Of a stretch of 64,000 bases of DNA, positions 35,216 to 48,300 are shown piece by piece. Both the position numbers and the translations under genes were made by a program. Numbering within the stretch: the first letter of the stretch is position 1; each line of letters opens with the position of its first letter. The stretch covers positions 22,471,984 through 22,535,983 of the forward strand of contig NC_092564.1 in NCBI RefSeq assembly GCF_037975245.1. The letters are read 5' to 3'. The notes under the pieces were generated by a model, which was not told where the DNA came from, searched no databases, and saw only the letters and a list, made by a program, of their open reading frames with translations. This DNA comes from Apostichopus japonicus (Eukaryota; Echinodermata; Holothuroidea; Aspidochirotida; Stichopodidae).

Positions 35216-35494
35216 CGGTCAGGCAAAAGACAGCTTGCATGGTCTTTGCTGGGAATTTCCAATTGTGATTGAAGGCAGTTCAGTACTATAGATGTCTCTG
35301 TGGATAAGCCAAGGAAGCAACTACAAGCTGTTACTACACATCCAATACTAATCTTCCAACATGACAAATCTTGACAGGTCACCCAAGCTTAGGATTTGTG
35401 AAGTACCACTACAGCTCATTTAAAAGATAACATTCTTTTGTGAAACCAGTGAAAAGATAACAGACTAGTAACTAAAGCTCTGTGCCTCTGGATA

Positions 35495-38400
35495 CTACAT
35501 GAGTAAACTACTACTGTTGGAGTTGTACAGTTTCTTCTTAGATTTATTCAAAGTGCTGGACGTATTACTCTCCTTGGACATTGACAGGGAATTCTCCACT
35601 TCTGCTGGCTTCAAAGGAGGTTCCTTTCCCAGCAAACTGTTCAACAGTTTTCGAGATTCAAAAAGCCAGGCCCTGTTGAATTGATGCAGCGAATGCTAAG
35701 AATTAGTGTGGTCTGCTCATATTAAGGCTCTTGATACAATGTCTACAAAAAATATTGTTCATATACGAAGGCCTACAATTGGTTCGGACAGGTCCTGCTT
35801 TTAAAATGTTTTTTTCAGGTATTCACCTCTACAACATAATTATTTTGCATATTGTATTGTATAGTGTATAATAACTACACAATAAAAACATCTTATACTA
35901 ATATACAATACTTTCATGTGCCTGATAGAACAGACGAATAGAGAATGTTGTTGACCTTGTGTCGCAAGTAGAAATTATCAAGTAATAAGGCATCAAAAAG
36001 AGGGACAACCTGATCCCAAGTAAGTGAGCTGGTATACAGACGTTAGAATTAACCACACGGTCTGAGACTGAAATGTCCAACTTACTACTCACATGCGGCA
36101 TCTAAACAATGAGATAATTACTGTTTCTCACCTGTCCAAACCATCGTCTGTTTCCCGTTTATTCTCTTCATCTTCGAATCCTCTCTCTAGAGCATCCAAC
36201 TGGGCCTCAACACTCCCTAAGCAGTTCTCAAGACCAGGCAATTTCTTTTTGTCTATGTTTTCAGGATAACAACATGATACAAAAAAAATTCTAGCTGAAA
36301 ATTTGTCATTATTGATATGAATGTCTTCATGAAAATATGACAACAAAAAGTTGACTAGCAGCATTGTTGATGTATGAGAAAACAATAGTGTATAAGTCAG
36401 TCTTTGTAACGGAAATAAGAGTGACTTCCTGGAAATTCTTCCAGTTTCTGCTGAGAATTTTGGAACTGGTCTGAAACAGGACTAAATTTACGATATGCTT
36501 CACGGGGAGGGTTGAAATATATAAAATGCAAGCATTTGTCATCAATTATTGAGAGAGTTGTCTGCTTTGAAAAGTTTTTTTTGCATGCCTTGTGGAAAGG
36601 CAAAAGAAAAGTTTTTGTACTTATTTTTCCGGTGGTATTTTAAATCAATATCTGTAACATTGACAAAATTCTAAAAAATTACACAAATCTCAAACAAAAC
36701 ACCAGAACACTGGATTTGGATATGAACAGTCCTGTTACATAATAAATAGCGAAGCGGGCACTATGGTTCCTTGCTTAGTGGAATATGAAAGTATTTTATG
36801 TCATCACCCAATATCATAATATTTATGCCACATGTACCAAGTTCGGATAAAATCTGATTTAAGTTTGAGGAGTTTAACAATTTTGGACCCTCCCCAAAAA
36901 TTCGGCCCAATAAAATTTTGAACCAAACTGGTCCCAAAAATATTGGGCCTCACAAATTCAGGCCCAACAAATGTGTCCCAAATGTATTTGAGGCGGAAAT
37001 AAACTTTGGGCCCACCCGGCCAAATATGGGCCCGGAATTTTGGGAGGCCCAGATGGCCTACATGTACGAGCTATTAAGCAACAACTGTATACCACATTTA
37101 GCTACAATCTTACATTAGGTTGCAAAGTTCTTGCAATGTAAATAAAATGTGGTCCCAAAAGTAGTGAGCCCCACGTATATGGACCAAAGAATGTGTCCCA
37201 AAATGTCATTGGGGGAAAAATAAAAGTCAGACCTGCCGGCACACAATGGGTCTGGAATTTGTGGGGCCAGATTGTCCCCAAAATAATTAGACCTACATGT
37301 ACTAGCTATTAACCAACAACTGTATACCATAGGTTTGGTTACAATCTGAGTTCAGGTTGCGGAGTTGTTGCAGTGTAAAGACTTTTATGTTTGACCCATA
37401 ACCTCATTAATATTCATATGGTCAGCACCAAAAACAATAGGGCACACCTTCTCACTATAATACATCTACTGAGCAAGTATCCTTCACCCTGACGCACACG
37501 CCAACCTGACTGCATAGATTCCTAGTTTTAGCAAGGAACCATAAGGAAACATTTCATGACATGTTAACAGGTTTTCATTAGAATTTTGTTCCTCATTCTG
37601 CAATGGTTTGAATTCATGATAAAAAAGAACTTGGGTTCATGCTTCCTTTGACTTAAAGTTAAGTCATACTTATAAAATATGACAATAAATGAAGTACCTT
37701 CCTTAAGTGCCTGTAGGATATGAAGTACAGCATAGATGTCAGCATTCTTCTCTAGAGCACCAGACCTCACACACTGATGAATCTCAGTCACAAAGGACCT
37801 GAAAAACAAAGGCACATAAGATGTCACTCCTTATCAACCCAGTAGAATAAACAGAGTACCCGACCATAAATAGATACCATGGTTCATTATCAATTCATTA
37901 TCAAAGATGGCATTAACAGAGAGTCAAAGATGGCATTAACAGAGAGTCAAAGATGGCACTAACAGAGAGCCACAGATGTCATTAACAGAGAGCCACAGAT
38001 GGCTATAACAGAGAGCAAAAGATGGCATTAACAGAGCAAAAGATGGCATTAACAGAGAGGCAAAGATGGCATTAACAGAGAGTCAAAGATGGCACTAACA
38101 GAGAGCCACAGATGTCATTAACAGAGAGCCACAGATGTCATTAACAGAGAGCAAAAGATGGCATTAACAGAGAGCAAAAGATGGCATTAACAGAGAGGCA
38201 AAGATGGCATTAACAGAGAGGCAAAGATGGCACTAACAGAGAGGCAAAGATGGCACTAACAGAGAGCCACAGATGGCATTAACAGAGAGCCACAGATGGC
38301 TATAACAGAGAGCAAAAGATGGCATTAACAGAGCCAAAGATGGCATTAACAGAGAGGCAAAGATGGCACTAACAGAGAGCCACAGATGGCTATAACAGAG

Positions 38401-41400
38401 AGCAAAAGATGGCATTAACAGAGAGCCAAAGATGGCATTAACAGAGAGTCAAAGATGGCACTAACAGAGAGTCACAGATGTGATTAACAGAGAGCCACAG
38501 ATGGCATTAACAGAGAGGCAAAGATGGCACTAACAGAGAGGCAAAGATGGCTATAACAGAGAGTCAAAGATGGCACTAACAGAGAGCCACAGATGTCATT
38601 AACAGAGAGCCACAGATGGCTATAACAGAGAGCAAAAGATGGCTATAACAGAGAGGCAAAGATGGCATTAACAGAGAGGCAAAGATGGCATTAACAGAGA
38701 GTCAAATAGGGCATTAACAGAGTCAAAGATGGCAACTTTGACATCAAATTTCTCTAAAAGTACTGTCTCTTTCGACTACACAGAACCACAGTATTTTTAG
38801 AATACTAAAATACTTTAGTATGAACCCCCAATTTTTGTTGTCTCTCTCCAGCTATGCATTTTAATATCAACGGCAAGTATCACTGTGCTTACTTTGGCAT
38901 GTATGACAGTCCAATGTTTTAAGGTAAACTGGTCAATAAGCTTACAGCCTACTTACCCCACCATCGCATTGGAAGAAGCCACTGTGCTCAGCAGGAAAGC
39001 TGGCACAGCAGGTAGCAAGCCTACGGCATTTACTGGCTCAAGTGTAACGTGACCATCCTTTTTGGCCAAATTCCCAGCCAACTCCATGATTATCCCCGCC
39101 ATCATGGAAGACATGATGTTGTGGTCAAGAGAGGGACAAATATAACGATGGCGCTGACAGAGCTTCAGGCTCTCGGTCAAACCTGGTTTGATATCTGCCA
39201 TAATCTGTTGATCAAACAGAAAGACATTAACATTCCTCCCTAAACATGCAATGGGGATCTAGAATATACCTGACATAATGAAAGGTACACTTCTTTAAGA
39301 GAAACATTCTGTTCTCATTGTTATTAAACATTAATTTCAACTGTTGTTCAATGAGGCAGAAACCATTTCTGTCAGTTTTAGAGGTTTAACATCAAACATC
39401 TTGATAATGAAGCAGTGTTAAATGTGTTATGACCTTCAACAAAAGTTGTGTTGATATAAATGAAAACTAACTTTCTAGTTGTGCACTTTGCTCCAACTGC
39501 ATCATACTCCTGTCCATCAATCTAAGTAAAGGAAAATGCGTTTTCCTACGCCTTAGCTTTATGACAAACAGTGATGATTAGGTGGTCTGGTAACATTCTT
39601 CATGAATATTAATTATTAACATACCAAATGCTGTGAACTTTCTCAAACACTGAGTAATGTAAGGGAAAATATTCATTAGTGAACATCACTACCAAACTAA
39701 ACAAAGGCTTTATGTACTTAGCTCATCTAACATAATAAATAGTCATTAGTGTCCATGACTACCAAACTAAACAAAGGCATTCTGTACTTAGCTCATCTAG
39801 CATTATAAATATTCATTAGTGAACATCACTACCAAACTAAACAAAGAACTTAAAACAATCCATCTGGATATCAATGACTTCTGACAATTTTATCTCTCTC
39901 CAAGACTATTCCAGGCCTGAAAATTTGTTATCAGATTACCATGATTATTTTAGATTTTCCAAGGCCATGGGATGCTAGATGTTCATTAACATTTATCAAT
40001 ATTCTTTACTATTCATCTTAATATTCAGATTCCATTCCAACTCTACCTTTCTAAGGTTGCTTTCATTAAAGTCCTCTCCTTTCTGTTGGTGGGATAATGT
40101 CTTGATGATTGTTACCAAGAGTGATGTTATACTGCCCTCTAGTTTACTTTCAGCCTGTGGTGAATCCAGCTGTTCCTTCATCATCCTCTGACTGAGGTGG
40201 TACATTACCTTAACTGATGTCGGTAGGAATGTCACAGCACAATCTGCAGATAGAAAGGAGAAAATACTTCACTAGAAAGGAAAAATAGTGTCAAATATAC
40301 AATTGAGGGAGGGAATGTCACAGTGTAAAAACTTTCAGTTTAAGTTAAAAGCATACAGACACCAATGAACAATTGTTCATTGGTGTCTGATTGATTAGGA
40401 CAGTGTTAACACTGTCCTAATCAATCTAGTAGGCATTAGAAATCATGAAAATAGCTGCAATGCTCATCAAAGATTTTGCAAGTCTTTTCTTAATTCTAGT
40501 TTTATTTATGAATACACATTAGCTACTTTATGCACATTGATGGTGTTAAGGGGGTTTCTGCCTAAGATTCTGTTACGTTATTCCTTTGTATTTGTACAAC
40601 CTTTGTTCCAAGGACACTGGACACAGGTTTGTGCCCTAAGGTGATTGTTTTGAAAATTTTATTTTTTTCTTTGAAAAGAGGAACATCACACTATTCAAAT
40701 GATATATGTGGGATTGTAATTAGGGGTTAACTTATTTAGGCCTAAATAAGAAATATTAATGAGAGCAACACTCCACGTCATAGTTTGAATATATTTAATG
40801 AGTTTCCCAAATTTATCAATAACTTCAAAAGTGTTTATATCTTGGAAACAGAAAGAGCTTTTCATTCAAGTCCAAAACTTGAGATTACTCACACACAACA
40901 AATGTACTGAATATGGGGCAAATTGGCTAGGAGTCTGTAGTACTACTTTAACTTTCAATGCAAATGTTTTCACTTTTTTTTGGAATAGCAAAGATCTTAA
41001 TCTTAAATTTATTATTGACATCACATTATGAACACCCATTCCTCTCATTTTGAAAATAGAGGATTTAATAAAGAATTGATTACCTCATAAAAATAAGATT
41101 GCAACTGCAAAATGAACCAATTACTGATCACAATAAAACAATACAGGCAGACAAGATTCAATTGGAAAACAAAGATGAGATAATATATTGAAGGTTCTAC
41201 CTGTTTGTAGAACATCCTTGTAGAATAGCGAGACTTGTTCAGGTAGCTGTGAACCACCAACAGCCAACATAACAGAATCTGTAAACAGCTGGAGAAGATC
41301 CTGAAATGATCAAAATAAACAACATTAGAACCCCCGACACCCAACATGACAGAATCTGTAAACAGCTGGAGAAGATCCTGAAATAGTCAAAATATACAAC

Positions 41401-44400
41401 ATTAGAACCCCCAACAGCTAACATAACAGAATTTGTAAACAGCTGGAGAAGATCCTGAAATGATCAAAATAAACAACATTAGAACCCCCAACAGCCAACA
41501 TAACATAATCTGTAAACAGCTGGAGAAGATCCTGAAATGGTCAAACAAACAACATTGAAAACAAACCCATTTAAAGTTAATGTGTTCATAGATAAGATTG
41601 CACAATCATAGAGTTTTAACATAAATGTGTATGAATCCTAAACATGAGACACTTTCCAGTAGAGCCCATCAAAGCACTCACTTGACAAATGTCCTTTGCA
41701 AGCTGGTGCAGGGTCTGATCTATATCTGATCTGGACCCACTAGAGTCAGAGCATGGTATCACCAGGGATGGTACCAATTCTCTGCTCATCCATGAGAGAA
41801 GCTCCTCAAACTGGGGACTGAAATCCATCTCCTCAGCCTCAATCTGCTCAGAGGAGAGACTCTCTGAATCCCAGGTAACCTAGAGAAGAGTGGGTAGAAT
41901 GTTATTAAATATAGTTCACTGAAAGTGTAATAGGGGTCTTACCATTGATTGGATGTGCAACATAACATTACCATTGATTGGATGTGCAAAATAACATTAC
42001 CTTTGATTGGATGTGCAACACAACATTACCATTGATTGGATGTGCAACACAACATTACCTTTGATTGGATGTGCAACATAACATTACCTTTGATTGGATG
42101 TGCAACATAACATTACCTTTGATTGGATGTACAACACAACATTAGCTTTGATTGGATGTACAACATAACATTACCTTTGATTGGATGTGCAAACATAACA
42201 TTACCATTGACTGGAAATACAACACAACATTACCATCGATTGGAAGTACAACATAACATTACCATTGATTGGATGTTCAACACAACATTACCTTTGATTA
42301 GATGTACAACACAACATTAGCTTTGATTGGATGTACAACATAACATTACCTTTGATTGGATGTGCAAACATAACATTACCATTGACTGGAAATACAACAC
42401 AGCATTACCATTGATTGGAAGTACAACACAACATTACCTTTGATTGGATGAGCAACATACCATTTGCTTTGATTGGATGTACACCATAACATTACCATTG
42501 ATTGGATGCACAACATAACATTACATTTGATTGGATGTACAACACAACATTACCTTTGATTGGATGAGCAAACATAACATTCCCTTTGATTGGTTGTTCA
42601 AACATAACATTACCTTTGATTGGATGTGCCACATAACATTACCTTTGATTGATGTGCAACATAACATAACCTTTGATTGGATGTGCAACACAACATTACC
42701 TTTGATTGGATGTACAACACAACATTACCTTTGATTGGATGTGCAACATAACATTAGCTTTAATTGGTTGTGAAACAGGAGTTTAGGCCTACCTTTGATC
42801 AGATTTGTAACAGGAATTTAAAAGTTACCTTCAGATTGCATGTACCACATGAATATTAAGATTACCTTAGACTGGATGTGCAACATTAATCTGAGATTAC
42901 CTTTAGTTAGATGTGAAACAGGAGTAAACGCCTACCTTTGATCAGATTTGTAACAGGAATTTAAAAGCTACCTTTACATGGCATGTACCACATGAATATT
43001 AGGATTTACCTTTGACTGGATGTGCAACAAGAGTCTCAAGTAGGAGTGAAGTGACTTTTGCAAGACCTCATCAGTGGTAAAGCTCAGAACAGAAGCAGAT
43101 ACAAATCTGAGTTCAATGCAGAGCTGAGGAAGAATAAGTCATTAACATGATGATAGTAAAGTCTCTGTCAGAAGTATTTCTGTGTAGAGTAGGTAATTAG
43201 CCAAGCATGAAAGATTCATATTATGCTAAGACTGTCTTCAGATTTATGGCTTTCTCAGTCTAATTAGTTATGCCTCTTGATGAAAACTGCTGCCATCTTC
43301 CCTTAAAATGATGCATAATTGAACTTAGTATAAAGTTGTATTGTAAACAATGATAATTTCAGATAAATCCAATGATACATCAAAGATATGATTGAAAATG
43401 ATTTCTTTTAAAAGAACATTTTCTGAGAGCTAGCAGCGATACAATTGCTTAAAGGTGCTGCCAAAACTGTTCAATACTTCAGCAACATTAAATGTGAAAT
43501 GACACAGCAGAATGTAACAAGTTATGGAATGTGGTTCATTATAGCATTTTAGACATCTTGCAAGTACTCAATGTCTCCTGTACTTCAAAAATTACTTGCA
43601 AAATTTCATCATCATGGGCTCATGTAGGTGTTAGAATTTGAGTATGTAGAATATTGATAATTTTTGGATTTGATTCATATCAGTTTGAGGCAATATGTTA
43701 CAATTACACACACATCAGTAACTAGTACTTTGATATTTTGTGGTAATAATGATAAGATCTTTCTTGAAGGTTTCATTTAATTTACTCTAATCAGGGAGTA
43801 GCATTACCATCACTTTACACGAGGGTCCATTTATTTACTTTATTTCAGGGAGTTGCTTTACCATCACTTTACCTGAGAGTTCAATTATTTACTTTAGATC
43901 AGGGAGTAGTCTTACCATGGCTTTCTTGAGAATTGCTATCAATTCGATAACTTCATTTGTACATGACTGCAGGAGACGGGCCCTGGATGGGTAATGGCTG
44001 AAGATACAGTCCAAGAATCTGAGACCCATCAGAGGCTGAGGCTGAACAGGCTCAACAAAAGCAACCCGTCTCTTCTTCTTCTTCCTGGACTGTTGGATAA
44101 CAATTACACTATTAATTAACCCACTTACTATAAACTAACCCACTTACTATATAAACTAACCCACTTATTATGAACTAACCCACTCACTACAGACTAACCC
44201 ACTTATTATTGACTATCCCACTTACTATCGACTAACCCACTTATTATCGACATACCAAGTATGATGTTCATTCAAGCTTTTATTTGGCATTATCACATAT
44301 ACAAAATTTATGGACACTGACCTCTGTTGACCTCCACAAAAATCAGGGTTCTTGCACTAACCTAGATCTATATATTAAACGTATGTCCACTTTTTTGTTT

Positions 44401-45315
44401 GAATCTACTGTGATTGCAAAGTTCAAGATTTTGACCTATATTGACCTCTGAATTACACAGAATAAGAAAATAATAGGAATTTTTGTGCTCACTAAGGTGG
44501 AGCCACAACAACTATCACATTCACCCATCTTTGTGGATTTACAAGTTTATAGGGCTCAGACTTTAACCTCTGTTGACTTCTGTTGACCTATTATCAAACT
44601 TTTAGTCCATAGGCTGCATCCACAGAGAATTTTATGCACCCTGTACGTTTTGAGTCATCATACTCACCAGCCAAGGCGTAACAAACAAACGCACGTACCA
44701 AATTGTCACCACCACATAGACTCCTGCCTTAGGCAAAGAACTCAAACTCAGTTCATAATGAGCGGCAAAATTAATTTAGTCAACAACATCTGTAACAAGC
44801 TAGCATCCATTAGGCTTTCCCTACATATACTTTACTGCAATACAAGATGATTACCTTATCTTGTTCTTCTTCCTTTGCATATTCATCAGTCTTCTTTTGT
44901 CTTGAGGTCAAAGTCAGTTCAAGCCAGTTACCAATTAACTCCAAGACATCTCTTCCCCTGCCCCAAGAAATCAGGCAAGTAAGAAGAGGGCCGAATGAGT
45001 CTGCTGTGGCAGTAACAGGGAGAGTCTTCAAGGATGACAAACAACCATTGCTAGAAGGAAGAAAACGATGGGCATTTTTCATCTTCCAGTAACCTTACTT
45101 TGTGGACATCATTCTACATTCAGGCAGTAATCAGTGAGAGGGGGCAAATTTGGGGTCAGGTGTTTCTCTTTTAGTAAAGACATCTTGATGCCTGTTTTTA
45201 AAGAATACCACATCCTGTGAATGTAACAACACATACTTCTTTCAACCATTCCTTTTTTCTCATCACAGTATTTGCCAGTGTGTGTTGCAGAGTGATCAAT
45301 CAGGATTGATAGTGA

Positions 45316-45370
<55 letters not shown>

Positions 45371-48300
45371 GAATGAGTAGAAAGTGGTATGACAGATATA
45401 TAGTAAATAAATAAAGAATAACACACCAGAAAAATTCCACTTCACGACCAGTTTCGTCCTTTTGGGACTCATCAGGGGAAGGTAGGAATCAAATCCCCGG
45501 ATCTTGTGTCACAGACCGAAGTCCATACCACTCGACCACAGTGATTTACTGGTGTGTGAATGCGTATAAATTGGCTTTGTATAGCTGTCATTGAGGGCGT
45601 ATTACCCAAGTGCTATGATTGTACAGAGTGCACCACTGGTGCTTGAATCTGACAATTTACACAGAAATAACCACTCTTTATAAGCAAGCCAAGCAGTAAA
45701 TAAAAAATGAATGAGTAGCAAGTGGTATGACAGACATATAGTAAATAAATAAATAAGCCAATTTAGGACGAAACCGGTCATGAAGTGGAATTTTTCTGGT
45801 GTGTTGTTCTTTATTTATTTACTATATATATGTAGGTAATTGCCCTAACTTGTTACAAGTCACAGGGAAGTTGTCAAAGTCATGTCCATGGTCTTGAAAG
45901 ATGAATTATGTTCATTAATTTAAATCAATCTTTGTCATTTCTCGATTTATCCTGAATTTACAATGCAATTAATGATAAAGAATATTTCCTCTTTTTCTCA
46001 GCCACATCATATTTGTTATTGCACCAGTTTCCTGAGATAAATTCAAGCCCATGATTAGCAGCCTGGGGTTAATATGACACTCAGTACAAATCTTACCTGA
46101 AAGATGGTATTGAGGAAGCAGGGAGATAAGAGGCCAGGATCATAATGGCTGGTATTGACCTAGCATCCTGTACATGAAAAAGAAACAAAGAATTACAGTC
46201 TCTTTTCCAATTATTCTTCTTCTTTTCATTTATTTATTTTCCAGTATAAATATAAATATTTACGAACAGGATATCAGAAGTGAGTATGTAATAAGAAAAT
46301 ATTCCAGCTTTAGGCCCATATGGTTATAACCATTTATAAACCCCCAGAGCAAGTCCCATGTGCGATGCTGGATGCTGCAATACTAGCCCAGTGAACTCAA
46401 TCATTGGCATGGATCATTTTTCACTAAGGATGTTATTCAACATAGCCTATATCTGTATCAGGGAATAACAAACAATGAATAATATTGAGGTGTTTTGACA
46501 ATCACTGATGGATATTTAGACTGGTTGACTAACTAGCACTACTAATGTAATCACTAATCACTAATGTAATCACTATCCTACACAAACATCTCTGTCTAGT
46601 GTATGGCTTGTCCATCAAAGAGTAAACCGACAATACAAAATACAAACACTAACCTGGAAGTTTGCTAGAAAGTCTGGCAATGCCTTGCTGAACTTCTTGA
46701 CCAACATCATCTTGAGGTGTTGATTACTTGGCTAGATCAAAAAGATGATTTCAATGAAAAGTGTATATAAGTCATGTGACATGGATATCATAAGTACCCT
46801 AACCCTAGATGAGAAAGGCTTATTAGTCATGTGACATGGATATCATAAGTACCCTAACCCTACTGTAGATGAGAAATGCTTAGTAGTCATGTCACATGGA
46901 TATCATAAGTACCCTAACCCTAGATGAGAAATGCTTATTAGTCATGTGACATGGATATCATAAGTACCCTAACCCTAGATGAGAAATGCTTATTAGTCAT
47001 GTGACATGGATATCATAAGTACCCTAACCCTAGATCCACTCAGTGTACACTACACACACTAAGTCAGAGGATCAATTCAGTCAAATACATACCTAATTAT
47101 TTGCCCAGGTAAATAAAAAAACTGGTTCGCTGAGGCCCAATCATATTAAGGAGCTCACCTTTCAATCTAAAAAAAATGCCTTGGCAAGGACTATTAGTTT
47201 GCAAAAGGTTGGAGTCCTCGTTTGGTTTTTAGGATTAAAGTTCTTTGATGCGAGATGACTACAGTATTATAGCCATATTTAAAAGATTCTATCACAAGCT
47301 GTATATCCATGGCCAAAAAAAGGTCTTATGAAAATTAGAAGAAGGTGCATCATTGTCCAGAGTCTTTTCATTTTTCACTTAGATAGGGTCTGGAAACATT
47401 CACTTAAATTAATTTCTACATCACATGACAATTGGTCATCATTGCTTTGGTTTGGAAGTGTATGACAAAATAGCAACATGTGGAAGAGTATAGAGGTCTT
47501 CATTATAAGCTTTGATATGTCCAAGAATGTCATGTTTTGGACCAGAAGTCAACATTATTTGTCAAACTAGTTAAAACTACCATTGTGCCATTTGTTTCTT
47601 TTTTCTAAATTTTCAAAGTATTCTTAATTTTTCCCCCATCCTCCACCAGTTAGGTTGGTGATCAATCTATTGCTCCCTAAAGCTCATCAATGTAATATCT
47701 CAGAGGTTTCCCTGAAATACATATCTTGTTCACTAGAACCAATAGTCTCTGCTTCTTTCTCACTGCATTCTTCTTCCTTAAATTTTGAGTATTTCATACT
47801 AAATGCTCTAGTTATAAATTTAAAATATTCCCAAAGTGAAGCTGGAATTGTAAACTGTATCCACACCCAGTACTGAAAAGCTGACAAGGATAAACAGATG
47901 AAAGAGTGATCAGACTGAATTCCTGGAGATAATGCGATGTTCGTAACCACATTTCGTACATGACTAGAAACTAAGAAATATTCTCACCTAGCAGTGAATA
48001 CCTCATAACTAGGTCCACTCGGGGCACCCTCGATCCCCTCAGAGCACCCTAGAACCACTCAGAGCACCCTCGATCCCCTCAGAGCACCCTAGAACCACTC
48101 AGAGCACCCTAGAACCACTCAGAGCACCATAGATCCACTCAGAGCACCCTAGATCCACTCAGTGCACCCTAGAACCACTCAGAGCACCCTAGATCCATTT
48201 AGAGCACCCTAGATCCACTCAGAGGAACCTAGAACCACTCAGAGCACCCTAGAACCACTCAGAGCACCCTAGAACCACACAGAGCACCCTTGATCCACTC

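Noticed and set aside
36128-36130. TGA as the NCAPG2 stop codon
   Set aside because: The TGA lies inside a perfect donor (GACAG|GTGAGA). Exon 35672-35495 continues in phase with FESRKLLNSLL, matching the CAP-G2 C-terminus, so the gene goes on.
36918-37118. Repetitive frame in the GGCCC-rich duplication
   Set aside because: It is low-complexity and intronic, with no conservation between the two copies in frame.
37905-38735. Array resembling a CRISPR at first glance
   Set aside because: The short units are contiguous and degenerate with no distinct spacers, in a eukaryotic intron. It is an ordinary minisatellite.
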